A DNA stretch of 64,000 nt from Galerina marginata (GCA_023014335.1 JAECYW010000014.1:620001-684000), one strand, 5' to 3'. Counted from the first letter of the stretch, positions 32,530-46,249 are shown. The notes: a model not told the origin generated them from the sequence alone. Numbers and translations: made by a program.

Positions 32530-35500
32530 ACCCTCTTGTACTACGACTCCTATGGCTGTTTGACTACCATCCCCAGTCCCATGGCCACTCCAGCTCCGAC
32601 ATATCCAGTCTTCCAACGAGAGTCTGAGACTGCAGGCCCGCCTTTGGATCTATCAAGGATGTCACGGGAATAGCTACCTCGTCCTGTCCGTATGCTTGAA
32701 CCTCAAGTCCAAACCCAGGACGAATCAGCCTCGATCCCGAAACTAGGCTCTGCTGCTGCTGCACTCCAGGCTGGCTGCGGCGAATCAAAACAGATTTGGA
32801 AGGCGGAGATACCCCAATCTCAATGGTCAACCATGGCAATGCTCTTTTTCAACAACTCGGCGAGGATCGAGATCAGAGAACTGAAGCAACATCGGATTGA
32901 GATGGGGCTTTATGCATGACCCTTGGACGAGTTTACAGATTCTCTTCCTGAGGCGCTGAGTAAGTAATCTACAAACAATTGTTGGCTACAAAGCGTAGTT
33001 CCTAAAACTTTCATTGTTTACAGATAGGAAGGGTGAGCAGAAGGCCCATGCAAACGTTACTGTCAGAAAATTCTGATCCAACATCAGGAGCAACTTCATC
33101 TTCTGGAGTGACCTCACCAACAGCAACCACCGGAATAAAAGAGTGACTACACCAGGGACAGTGCTCATTATCGCAGGATTTGTAGTCCTTGAGTCAGCCG
33201 TCTTTGCCGATGCTTTGTCCATTGCAAGGATCGTCCCAAGTGGTGCAACCGGAGGTACGGCTCTTCTCTGTTCTTCAAAACCACGCTCAAATACATTGTT
33301 CATCGACTTTTCTCTACCCAAGTTTTCGCTTTCGTTGCAGTTCTCCACTGTGCATCCTTCCTAGTTGTTTCAACCCTTCTTTCTCTATTCCAAGCGTACA
33401 ATTACACTGTTGTTGGAGCGACTGCAGTCTAAGCGGTAGGTGCTCTTGGATTATTTAACTACGAAGGCTAAGCTTACTATTGCTAGGGCCTCCCTCCTCT
33501 GGCCAGCTTTGTTTTCTGCAGGAACATCTGCACCTGGCGGTGCTATAGCCAGTACGTTCTGCTTTGTTCTTCGTCGAAGTCGACAACGTATTGACTTTCT
33601 CTGACTTCTGTTTATGCAAGCTTTCAATTTCATTGCTTACATTCAGTGGGGATTTGTCTGAGCATTTCAAAGCTCTTTTCGCCGGTTCAAAGCATCGGTC
33701 ACCCAGCTACTGTACCTCTCTCCGGGAACGGCGGCCGAACGCTGTCCTCGACTTCCCTGCTATACAAGACCAAAACATCGTCTTCCCCATCGTCACGGCA
33801 ATCTACAAGAGGCACCATGGTCTCGTCGCGCTTCTCCTTGCAAATGAAGCCAAGTTGACCTTGGACAAAAAGGATGTCACTCGGGCACAAGAAGCTGCGT
33901 AGGTGGCGCGCGGCTGGAGTGAACAATGCACCAGCGAGGTCCAAGACGGTGCCGACCACCCGCTTGCATCTTGACACAGTTAAGGACACCCCAATCCCCA
34001 TATCCTATTTTACTCATCTCAACCGCTGCATTCCATTTCTTGCTTCTCTTTGTTTTTCGGTTACCTTGCTGTAACAGTACATATGTATATGATGTATATA
34101 CCACGGAAAAGGCATAGCAAGGACCAAATTGACAGATTGTGATATGTGAATGTTTAGAAAGCGGTGTGTTGTGAGGTCAAAACTTGAGAACCTAGCAAAT
34201 TAGGGTGGCCTCGATTCTCAACGAGCTGGCAAACGCCATCCGCTTCTTCTCGCCATGCACTCTCGTTTTACGCTGCGGGTGACCGAGTCCAGTACGTTCA
34301 GACTGCTTTACTACCAGCCTCTTTATGTGCTGATCAGTCAATAGGTCGCTCGCCTCTCCGCTAACCGTACATCTGTCCACAGTGGAGTGAACGGTAAGTC
34401 GTTGACGCCGCCCCCTCGCTCGTAGTTCGTGATGATAACCTTAGGGTTAGAACGTTAGCCATCGATTCCCAAGGTTCATCTGCGCCGCACAAACCTGCCC
34501 TCACCCGTCAGCCAACCATCCAAGTCGAGAATGACTGCCCAAAAGCCCAGCATATCACCTATGAAGCCCGACCTCAACGAACCCTTCCCGCGGCGTTTTG
34601 ACAGACCCGCAGAGCCAGCCGGACCCCCGCAGCCTCATCTATTCGTGTTCATCGGCGCGATATCGACTTGCAAGGTGCGCGAATGTACTCGACGGCGCCG
34701 TTGGGCAAACCAAGATGTTGGGGCTACTACGAGTAATTAAGGTGGGCAACACCTCCCTCTAAAGCTCGAAAATTCACTTACCTCGTATATATAGTGACTT
34801 CTCCCTCCGCCTGCTCACATGGAACCCAAATTCTTGACGTCTAACCTAGTCTAACCTTCCCGTAGGCGAAGCCGTTAAGTCGATTTGACGGTTACGAAGC
34901 CTTTCGAATTTCAAATTACCAAGTAGTAAAAATTCAGAGCTTCGTTGAATTATTACTCACCTTGTTTATAGTCCACATCGAGCTCGGGAAGTTGACGTTG
35001 AAGCAACGTCCTGCCGTCGCCCGCCAGCCCACTCCGCCCACTCTTCGCCTCCCGACTCCCGATCATCACCATCTACCCCAAGCCGCGGCATCTGCTGCGC
35101 GAAGATCCGTCAAAACCTTGAGACCGAAAGCACAGCAACTCACCACGAAACAAACAGCAAGCCCGCCTCGTCAACATCAACACCACTCCCGCCCCCACTC
35201 TAATCTCCACCCGACTGGCATCAGACTTTATTCATGTGGTTTGTTGTTCTACTCTTGATTTCGATTTCCAGTATTGATCCCCCCCCCCCACCCACCAGCT
35301 CCCTCGTCAATGGTGATTCAGGCTTGAATCGCGCAACCACCTTCTCCCACCGCACCCCGTTTGTCACCCCCTGCATTGCCAAAACGGAACTCATGCCCCA
35401 GTGGTCCTCAACCGCACAGAGCCCCATTGCACATTCTACAACACCCGGCTCATCGTCGTTAGACCTGCGTTCCTCTTCGTCGGTGCTGGTTTCCTGATCA

Positions 35501-35728
35501 CTTTGTAAGCAACACCGTTATGCTTCAGCCTCTTACCCTCAACTTAACGTCGTCACTCCACCCGCGACCTGGTTTTCCTCTCGTACGTGCACCTCAAACT
35601 GGCTTTGTGTCGCCGCTCACAGAAAGAAGAAGTTTAGTTATATTCTTGAATCTATGACCGAGCAGAAGGGGACTCGTAAATGCCATGCAAACCTATGGCC
35701 CTCAATGTAGTTCAGCCTCGCAAGAAGG
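32530..35728. other. About 3.2 kb without a recognisable gene
   Basis: Several short frames have plausible introns, for example 33,143-33,254 (VTTPGTVLIIAGFVVLESAV), 33,564-33,902 (VFPIVTAIYKRHHGLVALLL) and 34,531-34,740 (MTAQKPSISPMKPDLNEPFP). I could not join them into a coherent model or recognise a domain. A homopolymeric C run lies at about 35,280-35,290. Some of these may be exons of small or decayed genes. Confidence 0.35.
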
Positions 35729-37058
35729 TCAAAGGGCAGCACAGTTTCTATCTCTAATAGCACTAAACAGTCTTTCGAAATCCCCGTTGTCGTTAAAGTA
35801 GCCAATATCGCGAATCATGGGCTGCCGTATTGTGGCAACAAACTTGAATGCTCGATCTGATCTTGCCCTGGACCAATTTGATTCAGCTTTCTCAATGGTT
35901 TCTCGATATTTTTTATGCACCTAGTACTTGTCATATTTGGGTAATAATTAATATCTGCGTTCTGTGACTATGAAGTTACATATTGTGAAGGCCTCTCCCT
36001 CTCCGTATCCCAATAACCATTCACAATTTAGGCATGGATTCATCAACGCGTTATTCAAACCCTTGGCCTCCTCGTAGGGCACTATTTTGGCGGTGCTCTC
36101 AGTATATAGGAGCGAGGCTTTGGCAGCCAATCCATTGACACTCCTTTGAATAGCAGTGGCTTCTTGACCGTGACCAAGCCTACATGCGATATTTTGTGCG
36201 TAAAACAACAACCTTGACAATTTCCGTGAAAGATACTTACGAGCAAATAAACAACAACGGGTAGGTTTCGGCGCAGTGACCAAAAGCCTGACCGGTATTT
36301 CTGGCATTGCGCTTTTGCACTATGGAGAGCTTGTCGTTCCAATCGAGTATGTCGCTCGCGTCCAGCAGACCTTTTCTAAATTCTTGTGCGTCATCCTTTG
36401 TACTTTTTCCAGGCTTATCGAGGTTCGCTCCCACCACTACGCGCATGACTTGCTGATTGTCGATTACCTGTTCAAACCACATCACCGACCACACCTCTGG
36501 GGGCCCGGGGTTTAGCTTCTTTGTGATCGTACGAGTGGGGATGAGTTTTGCGCAGAAAACGAAACCAATCATCATCAGGGGATAATAGTAATTGTCTCTG
36601 GTCGCTATGCTTGGAACGGGCCCAACGACGGATAAGATCCAGGCGACGATATCGTACAATGTTCGTAGGTCGAATGTATTGCTTTGATAGGGGACTGTTA
36701 GATGACTTAAATGCGAGGGTGAGTCGTCAATATAGCCGGGATGTCGCTGGGGCTCCTTTTCGTAACTGATGCTAAATGTCAGCCCAACGCAGTGGCCTGT
36801 GCCGCCGAATATACTCACCGATCGTATATGTCCTTGATCGCCGAGACAGCAGGCTCCATGTAATCCCGAGCCCATTCCTGAACTGCGTACATATCTGGCC
36901 TATTAGCAAAGGCCTCGAAAGTTTTTATAATCTGTTGACAGGTCAGCTTTTTTTGACCCACTGACTCAGCCTGTACTAAAACTTACAGTGGGCGCGTCAA
37001 TACGCAAAGCCGTAGCCAAATTAGTGGTTCCGTTGAAGAAAGTAGCGTAGACAACCAT
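35729..37058 (-). CDS. Cytidine-deaminase-fold-like protein, 370 residues, five exons
   Basis: Exons 37058-36987, 36931-36819, 36765-36241, 36179-35969 and 35920-35729 join in phase to a TGA. The N-terminal 220 residues are helical and unrecognised (IIKTFEAFANRPDMYAVQEW and onward). The zinc signature of the deaminase fold then appears: GHCAETYP at about residue 225, with C-A-E, and NPCLNCEWLL at about 285, giving P-C-x2-C. In known deaminases the Cys or His of [HC]AE and the two cysteines bind zinc and the Glu shuttles protons. The gap of about 60 residues between the motifs is longer than usual. The substrate (free nucleoside, nucleic acid or other) cannot be told. If the last intron is retained the protein ends earlier, at ERRY. 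Confidence 0.62.
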
Positions 37059-37695
37059 CGGGGACAGCGCTGAGCGAACGGGCGAGTGATTCGAGAATCG
37101 AGCGGTGCCTGATGATATCTGATATCAGCTATTTCGCTTGGACTTGCACTGTACAGCGATGGACGACGAGGCAAAAGTTGCGGATCTTGAAAGCTTGAAC
37201 ACCGAAACGAATCGAAAAAGGAGAACGCCAGTGTGCACGGCACGCAATTTTGGTTCCCTGGCAAGCGTTAGAAATCTAGGGTGCTTCTGAATCTTTTGCA
37301 AGCGGTGAACTCGGGCACGCCACCTTCTCGTTCATGTGCTTTCTTCACCCATTCCCATTTCTCTGCGGGCGATCTGACAGCATACGCACCTTTACGAGCC
37401 TTGCTTGACTGTTCTTGGACATCCTAAATTATAATTCGTGTGCTGAGATACCCTCCGTTGGTGCGGTCGCTTCTTTCCCTGGTCTTGATTCTCAGGCCTA
37501 AAAGGTGAGTGAGATGTCAATAATTCTCTCAGTTGATTGTTGGCTGATCATACTCCGATTTGGGACACCTCAAAGCTCAAATTAGTTGTCGTCTATCCAT
37601 TATTGAAATTCCAGCATGTGGCAAGTTAGCAGGTTGTGGTGCTTTATAAAACGGGATTGTCGAGCGGAACCGTGCCCTCGTCCGACTTGTCCACA
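37059..37695. other. Intergenic spacer between divergent genes
   Basis: This separates the deaminase-like gene (-) from the family X copy (+) and should contain both promoters. A minus-strand frame extends upstream of 37,058 without a better start codon. Nothing else is visible. Confidence 0.35.
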
Positions 37696-38860
37696 ATGCC
37701 TCACAGCATATACTCAACATACATTGACAAATATAAAACGCAGACCTCCGCAGAGGCGCTGTTCTTCCACTCCGCTCTACATGACAAAGTGAAGGGCTTG
37801 CGAGTTTTGGTTCCTGCCCTCGATCTAGAGTTCACCGACCACTCATACATCGGAACGGGTGCGTTTTAATCAACCTGCAAAGACCTGACTGCTCATCGCT
37901 CCTGTGCTATTTGAATATCGTCAAGATCCCTCCGGTTTTTTCTATTACAACGACATTGACGTGGCTAAGACTGCAAATAGATATGTGTCGGACACGACTA
38001 GAAATCCAAGCGATGGCCAACTTATCGCGCGGGTCAAGTTCTACAAGGACAACACACTTGTCGCTGAGGCATGTCACGTTTTCTTTCAAGAAAGCATCTT
38101 GCTAACAGAGTCCCTTGCACGACATTACTAGTTCCTTGGCGATGACTATGTGAGGCTTTTGTTGCATCGCCAACTGTAATCTTCTAATTTGGTTAACTCC
38201 CTAGTTCAATGTTGTCGAGAAAGCTGGTATGATCGGGTACAAACACTCGGGCTCCTGGCAGCCCTCCTCCGCCGCGAGCTATGTGGAAGCCCATCTTAAA
38301 AAGGATGCGAACAGCAGTTCTGTGATCCTTGATATTTCCCAAGCCATTAAGAGGAAAGCGACGATGACCACTCATGATTCCGATTTGAAAGCGGCTAGTA
38401 TTTCAGGTAGGCGTCCTTAAATATGCTCCACACGAATGAACTCACTAACGATATCGATCACACAGACATTAAAGGCCATTTCCATTACAAGAGCTTGGAC
38501 GATATCAGCAAAGGTATCCATGTCAGCTATAACAATGACCGCATCGTTTTCTATCACGACGATGACAAGAGCACTACGTTTACTGGCTATGTGCGTTCTG
38601 TCTCCTTCATGATTTTTGTTGACGCAATCTGATCTCCCCTTGATACGCCGTGAAGTTCATTCGTAAGTAGTTCAGCCCCTTCATTTCATCATGAAGCTGA
38701 CGTGGTCTTGTTTCTACTTACACAGCTAATGGGAGGTCCGATAACCAGACGCTCCTTGGCATTAGTGGCGACACGGAGCTTAAATTGTCGAAGACTAAGT
38801 GGGCCACTACAAGCTGAACGGTAAAATCACTATTCCGACTGTGACTCCCGGTTAGATAGG
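37696..38860 (+). pseudogene. Family X, copy A: broken copy of the gene at 54,752
   Basis: This copy follows the same exon layout as the copy at 54,752, with strong similarity in each exon (for example SAEALFFHSALHD in A, SAEALFFHSSPRD in B; RYVSDTTRNP in both). It differs in two damaging ways: an in-frame TAA at 37,867-37,869 where copy B has a tyrosine codon, and a length difference of one base near 37,885 that changes frame before the next conserved block. Downstream exons (KGHFHYKSLDDISKG, NGRSDNQTLLGISGD) are still recognisable. It stands directly upstream of a MACPF gene on the same strand. Confidence 0.68.
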
Positions 38861-39429
38861 CTTCCAGGGATCCCCTGCCAATTGCAGCCCGTTTTTTGCG
38901 ACCATTGCGTGCTTCAGGCGACCTACATTCGATTGAATTTGATACCTCTGTGAGAAATTGAATTGCGAAAGAAGCACCCATGGCCATCTGCCTCTGCAAG
39001 TAACACGGAAGCCCTTGATGGTCGGGGAGAAGAAAGCTGTGAACAGCGCGGTCGACGTATCTGAAAGTTTGGGATTTGGCATGACTATATTTTGTTCAGC
39101 TTCCATTATTCCTAATAATTGACATTCTGCCTGTCAGCCATCCTACATGCAAGTACACCGCCGCGATTCCGAGAGTGGGTTTGGGGTAGGCATTACCGAA
39201 ATCGGGAATTTGGGGTGTCCGAGGAACAAATCGAAGAACGGGACGACGTATAAATGTCGAATATCGACTGCCTGAGAGTGTAGTTGCAATCGAGATCTCT
39301 GCTGGCCTCGTCGGAATATGACAGCATTTGGAGTCGCATGACGGGGAAATATTATCGAACGACGACGACCGTCGAAGACTTTTCCTTTGAGATTGAGAGA
39401 AGCGGAGGAAGATGAGTTTGCCGAGGAGG

Positions 39430-42400
39430 AGACGGGGGCCTACCGCATTCTTGCGCGGAGAGCGGATATCAGCCAACCCATAAGAATACAGGTGAACCGC
39501 TGACGATCCAAAACCAGTACAACCAACAATGGCCACAGGTTCGTCCTGAATTCATCACTCAGGCATTTCGTTGGCAAATTACTGACAGTCATCCAGACGG
39601 GAAAACACGAGAGCCGCTCCTCCAAACGGTCCCCTTCAATCTTGTTTTTCGAGCTGAAGATGGCAGAGATGTCAAGACGGATACGCTGCTGGCTCGGGAC
39701 TTACCCAACAAGGACAAAACCCCGCTGTCCGACCTGAGAGCGAAGGGGAACTTGTAGGTTCTTCATACTTTGTGCCTTCAACCTTACCACTTACCATACT
39801 CTTCTTTCCGGCATATAGATCATCGAAATATCGTTTTTGTTTTCCAGGTGATAGCAACACGATAGCGGAAAGCACCCAGCTAGGAATATACATCTTATCG
39901 ACACCGAAAGTGCGTATGTTCTGCGTTTGAATGATTGACTTCTTTCAAATCCTACCGTCGCAGAACGTCACCGCACTCCAAAATGCAGATGCAGCCCAGA
40001 CGGTTGCGTCACTCGTTTTGTCGTATAGATCACATGCGGCGCCAAGGCCTGAACAGCAGAGTTTGCAAACGTGAGGGTCATCTATGTCGTTCACCGCATT
40101 TTCACCCAACTGATGATTATGGAAAGGGAACCCGCAGACATGTCGGAGCATGACTGGAATGTTGTTATGTTGAACAATTCATTGCTCCATGGATTGGTTT
40201 ATGATCCCAACAGTAAAAGCCTGTGGCTAGCCAGGGAACCTGGTAAGTCAAACTTGAATCATGGGCGTGAGCAATGGGAGCAATGCTGAAGATTATACAA
40301 TATAGCATTTAGACTCAAAACGTCTCATCCCGATCGATACGCCTCACCAGCAGGTCGCCCTGCCCCCCTTGATTGGGATGCTTCGGATCCCCAAGTGAGA
40401 TCTCTGCTATTTCTGTCCTAGAGAATTGGCTAACTTTCGCCAGCTTGATTTCTTAGCTCCCGCCTTTGAGCTAGCTGACGATTCCTCAGTTACGTTTACA
40501 TCAGTGAGGAATTCAGTTCAGGCGTCGATGACGCAAAACTCTTTTTGTTCTTGGAGCGTGGAAGCATCTGCGTGCGTGGTACTACCCTTCCTTGTCTATG
40601 CTTCCCTTGTGACAAGGTTTTTGCAGTTCTGGAGGCTTCGGTGGATTTTCTGGTGGCGTTGAGGCTAAGGGAGGCCAGACGTCTGCGGATCTCGAAAAGG
40701 CAGCCAAGGAAGAAACGATGGATAAAGTCCATGCATCGTACAACGTATGTTTACTATGGTCTGGATTTACACAACGTTTTAACAGCTGCTTTTGATAGTT
40801 CCCCCGTGTAAAGGTCTTTCTTGATGGCGATGACCTCGAGGTGTCGGACGTTTGCAGAAAATTCTGGGAAACCGAGGGCCGAGGATACGATGGAGTCGAT
40901 AGGTTTTACAAAAAGTTTGGTGAGCTCTGTGTCTCCTGCTATCATTGGACCATTTACAATTTGTGTGCACAGGCATCATATTTTCTCGTACTGCCTTACT
41001 CGGAGCCCGTTTGCATAGCACCGTGGATACGAGCTCATGCCTCGCGTTCACGGAGAAAACAACGAAAGAAGAAAAGACGGCTTCGGTTTCTGCTTCGTTT
41101 TCGTCTCCATTTGCTTCTGGATCGGTCGGAGCTTCGTACACGGATGCGTCTGAAAAAGGGACGGGGTCTAGGAAAGAGGATAGAACTGAGCGTATGCATT
41201 GGGAGGCGCGAGGTGGCGCGACCTTCCTGGCGGTTGAGTGAGTATGCATTCAGGCGTGTCCGACAAAATCCTAAAGGCATCTTGCTTTGTATTACAGCGC
41301 GCCTGCTTGGATCAACACAGTTGGCATGTACCAGAACTGGAGAGTGATCGAGGTAAGTGGATCCCTAACATTTATGGCAAATAATCAATAGTATGCTGTA
41401 CAGCGCCACGACGTGTGCAATATCTTCAACGTAGGGCCCAGATTCAAGCTATTTGACGGCATGTCCGGGATAAAGAACCACCTCGCCCCGAAGAAAAGGG
41501 TCTACCTAATTGCCAGTGACGGTCGGCTGCTGCAGCGCTCTTCCGGGAGTGACACCAGTCTCGTTGATCCTTACCTCGTTCAAGGCGGCAACGCGAGAGT
41601 ATGTGCTCACCTCACAGAATTTTGTAACACTTTTGACTGACAGGATTTAGTGGAACATCACCGTCAAGGATGAAAAGAATGATACCGAGGTAACTATAAC
41701 CGACATGGACAAGGCCAAAAATCTGTACTATAACGGAAATAGCGTCATTGCACAAGAAACGCTGTTTACGTGGAAGGTTTGGCAGGCGTCGCCGGGGTCT
41801 GACATTTTTTTGTGGATATTTATTCTTGCCACCACTGGTGTAATGCTGCTGACCGATCGTTTCTTTGGCAGCATATCTTGTCTCAGCTCTGATAAGACTC
41901 AATGGCTCGCCATTGGGATGGACAATCCTCAATCTGATAATGTAAGTCATCGTCGTAACATTGGCGTCCCTTAGATGGAGATCTGATGATGTTTTGTTAA
42001 GCTTGTAATAACGAAGCTCGACATCAAAAACGACAATCAGGTCTGGCGCCTTTTGGAAGTTTAAGGATGAAAATTCCGGTTGAAGTAAAGCTGCCTGAGT
42101 GCTCGGGCGTTTATTTGATGGAGAAATCCGAGTTTTATGGACGAATATTGTACTGGTATTACGAAAGTCTTCTAGAGTGTGTATCTATGCTTGAGTCAGA
42201 TTTTGCGACTCCTTTGGTTTGTACTCAGCAGTACCCCGGTGCCAAGTTGAACTTTGCAAATATCTCGAGTCAAGCCCGCACGGCCGGTGGACCACCTTCT
42301 CGCTCATCATGTTCCTTGTTCTTGGCGCCATACCAGAGCACGGGCGCACCTGCAGGCTGCGAGAGCAAAAGACGCTTTGTGGAGTAAACCGTATGTAATG
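39430..42400 (+). CDS. MACPF-domain (membrane attack complex/perforin) family gene, copy A
   Basis: Many short exons on the + strand show the hallmarks of the perforin-like family: a conserved core with ARLHSTVDTSSC followed by ASVSASFSSPFASGS (about 40,990-41,130), an upstream Gly-rich stretch near 40,625-40,660, and a C-terminal beta-rich region (YLIASDGRLLQRSSG, VIAQETLFTWKVWQASPG). MACPF proteins typically form pores in membranes. Whether this copy is intact was not established, because exon boundaries at the 5' and 3' ends are unclear. I therefore describe it only as a family member. Its sequence matches, in opposite orientation, the gene at 49,550-52,480. Family X copy A lies just upstream on the same strand. 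Confidence 0.65.
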
Positions 42401-42811
42401 GTCTATAGTGATGGAGTACTGCGCGTCTATCGTGAGCGCTTGTTTTGAGCCGAAATGATCCGTGATCCGCATCAAACTTGGTAGCAATTGATAGTGCGTC
42501 ATAATTTCGCATAAGTACACTGAGACTTTCTTTAAATATAAATGCTATTCCAAGTTCAATAAATATAAAGCACATGCAATTACCGAACTAGTTTGTGTAA
42601 TCTAAACAAATATGTGGAGGGAAAACTCCCATAACGGCCCGAACGCGAGGGTGTATGATTGTGAGACCTGAACAGTACAATGAAGGGCACACAGGAAAGG
42701 CAGGGCTGCGACAATGAACAGACAGCGCACTACGAATCTGGGTGGAGTAATGCTGATTGAACCATAGTGCAAAAAGCAGTATCTATATGACTTGAACATG
42801 ACCACCTCCGG
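42401..42811. other. Flank of MACPF copy A leading into the dispersed repeat
   Basis: A minus-strand frame at 42,602-42,895 contains hydrophobic stretches (FVVRCLFIVAALPFLCAL) and overlaps the dispersed repeat that follows. It may be a fragment of a membrane protein, but no full gene is visible. Confidence 0.35.
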
Positions 42812-43331
42812 TGAGTGTATTTTTAGAGCCAACGTTTCTGTGGCTGTGCTCAGACTCTCCTTGCCACCAACCACGACGCTCTCATCTCTCGTCAAGGCAA
42901 GGTCATTTCGCCATCAACAGTTCAGCGACCGCCTCGCGCGTGATTCTTGCTTTCTGCATAACCCTCCTCATACCTCAAATAGCCCTCTGAACCGCACACG
43001 ACGACGACAAGACTGATTTACATCACAATACGGGACAGGAATTCAGGCTTCCCAATGTCTTCGCCCGAGGCCACACGCCTTCGTTGATAATCTATTGCTT
43101 ACAGAAGAGCCTCGTTTACTCGGTATATGCGCACCTGGGAAGGGGTGAGTTTTGTTTAACACTTAGTCTTGCATATGTCTAACCCAATTCCAACTCCAGC
43201 TCTGAGTCTCTGACGACCGCAACTGAAGAACCTAGATGCAAATTTAAGGCGAGATCTGCGCTGCAGGGTCATCTATCCCGAGCCGCCTTGTCTGTCTATT
43301 CACAGCGCGCAATGAGTTCCAGGATGTCGGT
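42812..43331 (+). repeat. Dispersed repeat, copy A
   Basis: This matches 61,663-62,160 over most of its length and 48,040-48,262 over its right half. Shared words include TCTGTGGCTGTGCTCAGACT, TATGCGCACCTGGGA and GAGCCGCCTTGTCTGTCT. The similarity ends at ATGTCGGT (43,324-43,331), as in the other two copies. Minus-strand translation of copies A and C gives related fragments such as ESLSTATETLALKIHS and ESLSTATERLVLEIHS, so the repeat includes, or once included, coding sequence. Confidence 0.75.
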
Positions 43332-46249
43332 GTGGTTCATCAAGAACCCAGCAACAATCGCCGCAAACGCCATCAACGTCGTCCTAGTTGCCGGTGGGCA
43401 ATCTCTTGACCTTAGTTGTCGTCAGCAGAGAAACATCGCCAATACACGAGTCTCAACACTTTCCCACGCCATTTTTCTCCTCTTCCTCAGTACACAGGCG
43501 GACTCAATATGGAAGGGGGGACGAAGCGAGGACGAAAAAAAATCAACCTCACGCTCGGAATCAATTGGCAGGAGATTCTTTCTACGATCAACCGAGAGGA
43601 TGAAATACTTCCCTGGGCTCCCACAGCTCGTCTTACCAACAGGACTCGCCTTTCGTTTGACACCAGCCCATTCCACTTTCATAACGAATATAGATTCCCA
43701 ATGTTAACGCGGCAAAGCCTACCTCCGCGCAATGACCACACCACCTCAACTCGACTGCTAGTATCATACTATTGAAGGAGGTAGTCAATGCCGCCGTCAT
43801 CCTTTGGGTATACTCTACAATCCCCACCAACACATTTGAGGCTCGGAAGCATTGCGTTACCCTCCACGATGCCTCTGAGGCAGATATGCGCCAAGAGGCT
43901 CAAACGGCGAACATTTGATATTCAATGCTGCTCCAATGATCTGACCTGGCTCGTCCTTACCTTCTCGTCCTTCAGCTGCGCCGCTAGTGTTCTCGACTCC
44001 CGGCTTGACCTCAACACCCGCATACATCGAGCATCTGGCTTTTTCGAGTGCCTCGGTTACAGTTGTCTTTCAATCCGATGTGTTCGAATATCTGTGTTCC
44101 TGCAGTGGTAAGCCAAGATGCGTCTTTCTGGAGTCTCGCTCACGTTTTATCCTAGAATCTTATGTCTTAAAACGACTTGAATACCAACATGAACGCCAAT
44201 TAAGCTATGACAGATCACAGTCTTCGGTTGGCGATCGTGTGTGCGACGTGAAGCTTTCTGCAAGGAGAAAATAAGCGGCAGGACGCAGGCTGAAATGGTA
44301 CGTGAGCATGTTGAAGGCTGATCGACGGTTGGCTGAATATTCCTCCTCCTAGAATCAACGCGAGTCCGGGTAACAATAAGAAACTCGAAGAACGACAGAG
44401 AGCCGAATTGTGGAACTAGGGAGCGAAGGCGAAGGGATGAAGGTGTGTGGGGCACATTGGGGTCGATCTACGTTGGCTGAACGTTCTTCTGCCTAGATCT
44501 GAATGAAAATAGGGTCAAAATTTAGAAGAACGCGGAGTCCGCTCAGGTGCCCACCGAAAAGTTGCTTGTATGTTGGGGTTCATGCTTGTGATGCGCTGGC
44601 GACTGCGAGCATCGACAGGATGGAAGGTGTAGCTTGGAGGCATGTGGCCTTTTCGAGGACTGAATGACGTTCCGGCTGAAGATTCTTCTTTTATAGACTC
44701 AGTCCTGGCTAGGGTCAGCGAGTGAAACTCGAATGACGACAAGAAGACCGACTCGTAGAATTAACGACAAGCTAGGATGTGGCTCGACGAGTAAAAAACC
44801 AGCCCAAACACGAATCCGGCTCTGAATTCAGACCGCCACGGCGACGAGCAACTATTCCACTCCCTTCCGTACCTATTCTCATTCAAAGGCCTCTCGCATC
44901 ATCAGAAGGGAATAGGCGCCACAAACGAGCTGCGTCGGCGCACCTGGACTTCCCAGCATTGTCCTTCCTCGTTATTGGCTCATCCACAGGCTGCAAGATG
45001 ACACGAGCTAGCACTGAGAGTGCGTCAACAACGGAGTCAGAGCCGTAGAAGGCACCGTCCTTCGATAACCAACCCTCTTCCAACACAACTCGGCCCTTAT
45101 TCTCGTTCTCCACACACCCAAGCCCGGCTTTGACACCCAGCGCTTCCGTCAATGGCTCGGGCCGTTCCTCTGCTGAACTTATTCATAGCACAATTCGACC
45201 GAAGACACGAGAAGCAGATGAGAATGCCGGCTCGAAACAATGGCGTGGGCGATAGCAATGCAGGGAGCGGATTGGATGTGTGGATGTGTTGGAGATACGT
45301 CATACATTGGGAATGCAGGAAGAATGGTCGGCGCTGCGAGGCCCAATCAGAGCGAATAGGAGAGGCAAATGTACCGACCACTCACTTATCAGCTTCCTCT
45401 ACCCTAAATTCGCTGCCTGCCATCACTGGTACATCCATCGCTGCTCGCTATGAAGGCAGATTTTGGATCAAGCGGTGCTGCATTCAAATTCACTGGCAGT
45501 TGAACGAGCTGACCCAGGCTTGCATCCGCTCTTGAACAACGGCGAATCTGAAGAACACCCCCAAGTTGCGACTGTGTCCATGAATTGTGGAGATAGGGGT
45601 CAGAAGGAGAAAGTAGCACCGAAGGCAGCCTTAGGGGATCTCTGCGACGATCAACCAAGTGGACGGAATTGGGCCAACTACTTCCCCCACTTCCCGCTGC
45701 TCCTCTTCCCACATGGTTTTTTCAACACCCCTCACGTTCTTAATTTCCAGGTTTTCTCCAGAGCCGCTGATTTAGAGCTCGCGATTACCTTTCCATGGCG
45801 ATATAGGGGTTCCTGCACTGGTAAGTTATGGTGCCTCCTTTAAGACTGTTACTTACCATTTATCTCAGGATCTTCTATCCTAAAACAAATCGGATACCAG
45901 AAAGGACGCCGTTAAGCTATGACAGCTCACAGAAGGCTCAGTTAGCGATCGTGTGTGCGACGTGAAGCTCTGCAAGGGAAAGTAAGCGGGCAGGTGCAGA
46001 CAAAAGGGTACGCACGAGCATATTTAAGGCTGTGACGTCTTGACTGAGCGTTCTTCTTTTTCGTAGAGTCAAGCCGACTCAGCCGAGTCTGTCTCGGCAT
46101 ACGAAACTCATATAACGACGGCAAAGCCGACCTCTTATACGCCACCATACACAGAACCGTTTTTTTTTTTCTGGCAAGATTTCATCGTACAGTCAATATT
46201 CAACTACAGATACGAAGCAAGGATATCCACCATAGAACCGCCGCACACC
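43332..46249. repeat. Degenerate repeat field between the MACPF arms
   Basis: A roughly 400 bp segment at about 43,990-44,380 is similar to about 45,720-46,080. Shared words include GTGTGTGCGACGTGAAGCT, and a GTTCTTCT-type motif followed by a TAGA word recurs near 44,340, 44,480, 44,685 and 46,055. Short frames such as 43,416-43,775 (plus) and 44,779-45,048 (plus) do not join into a gene I can defend. A T run lies at about 46,160-46,172. Confidence 0.5.
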
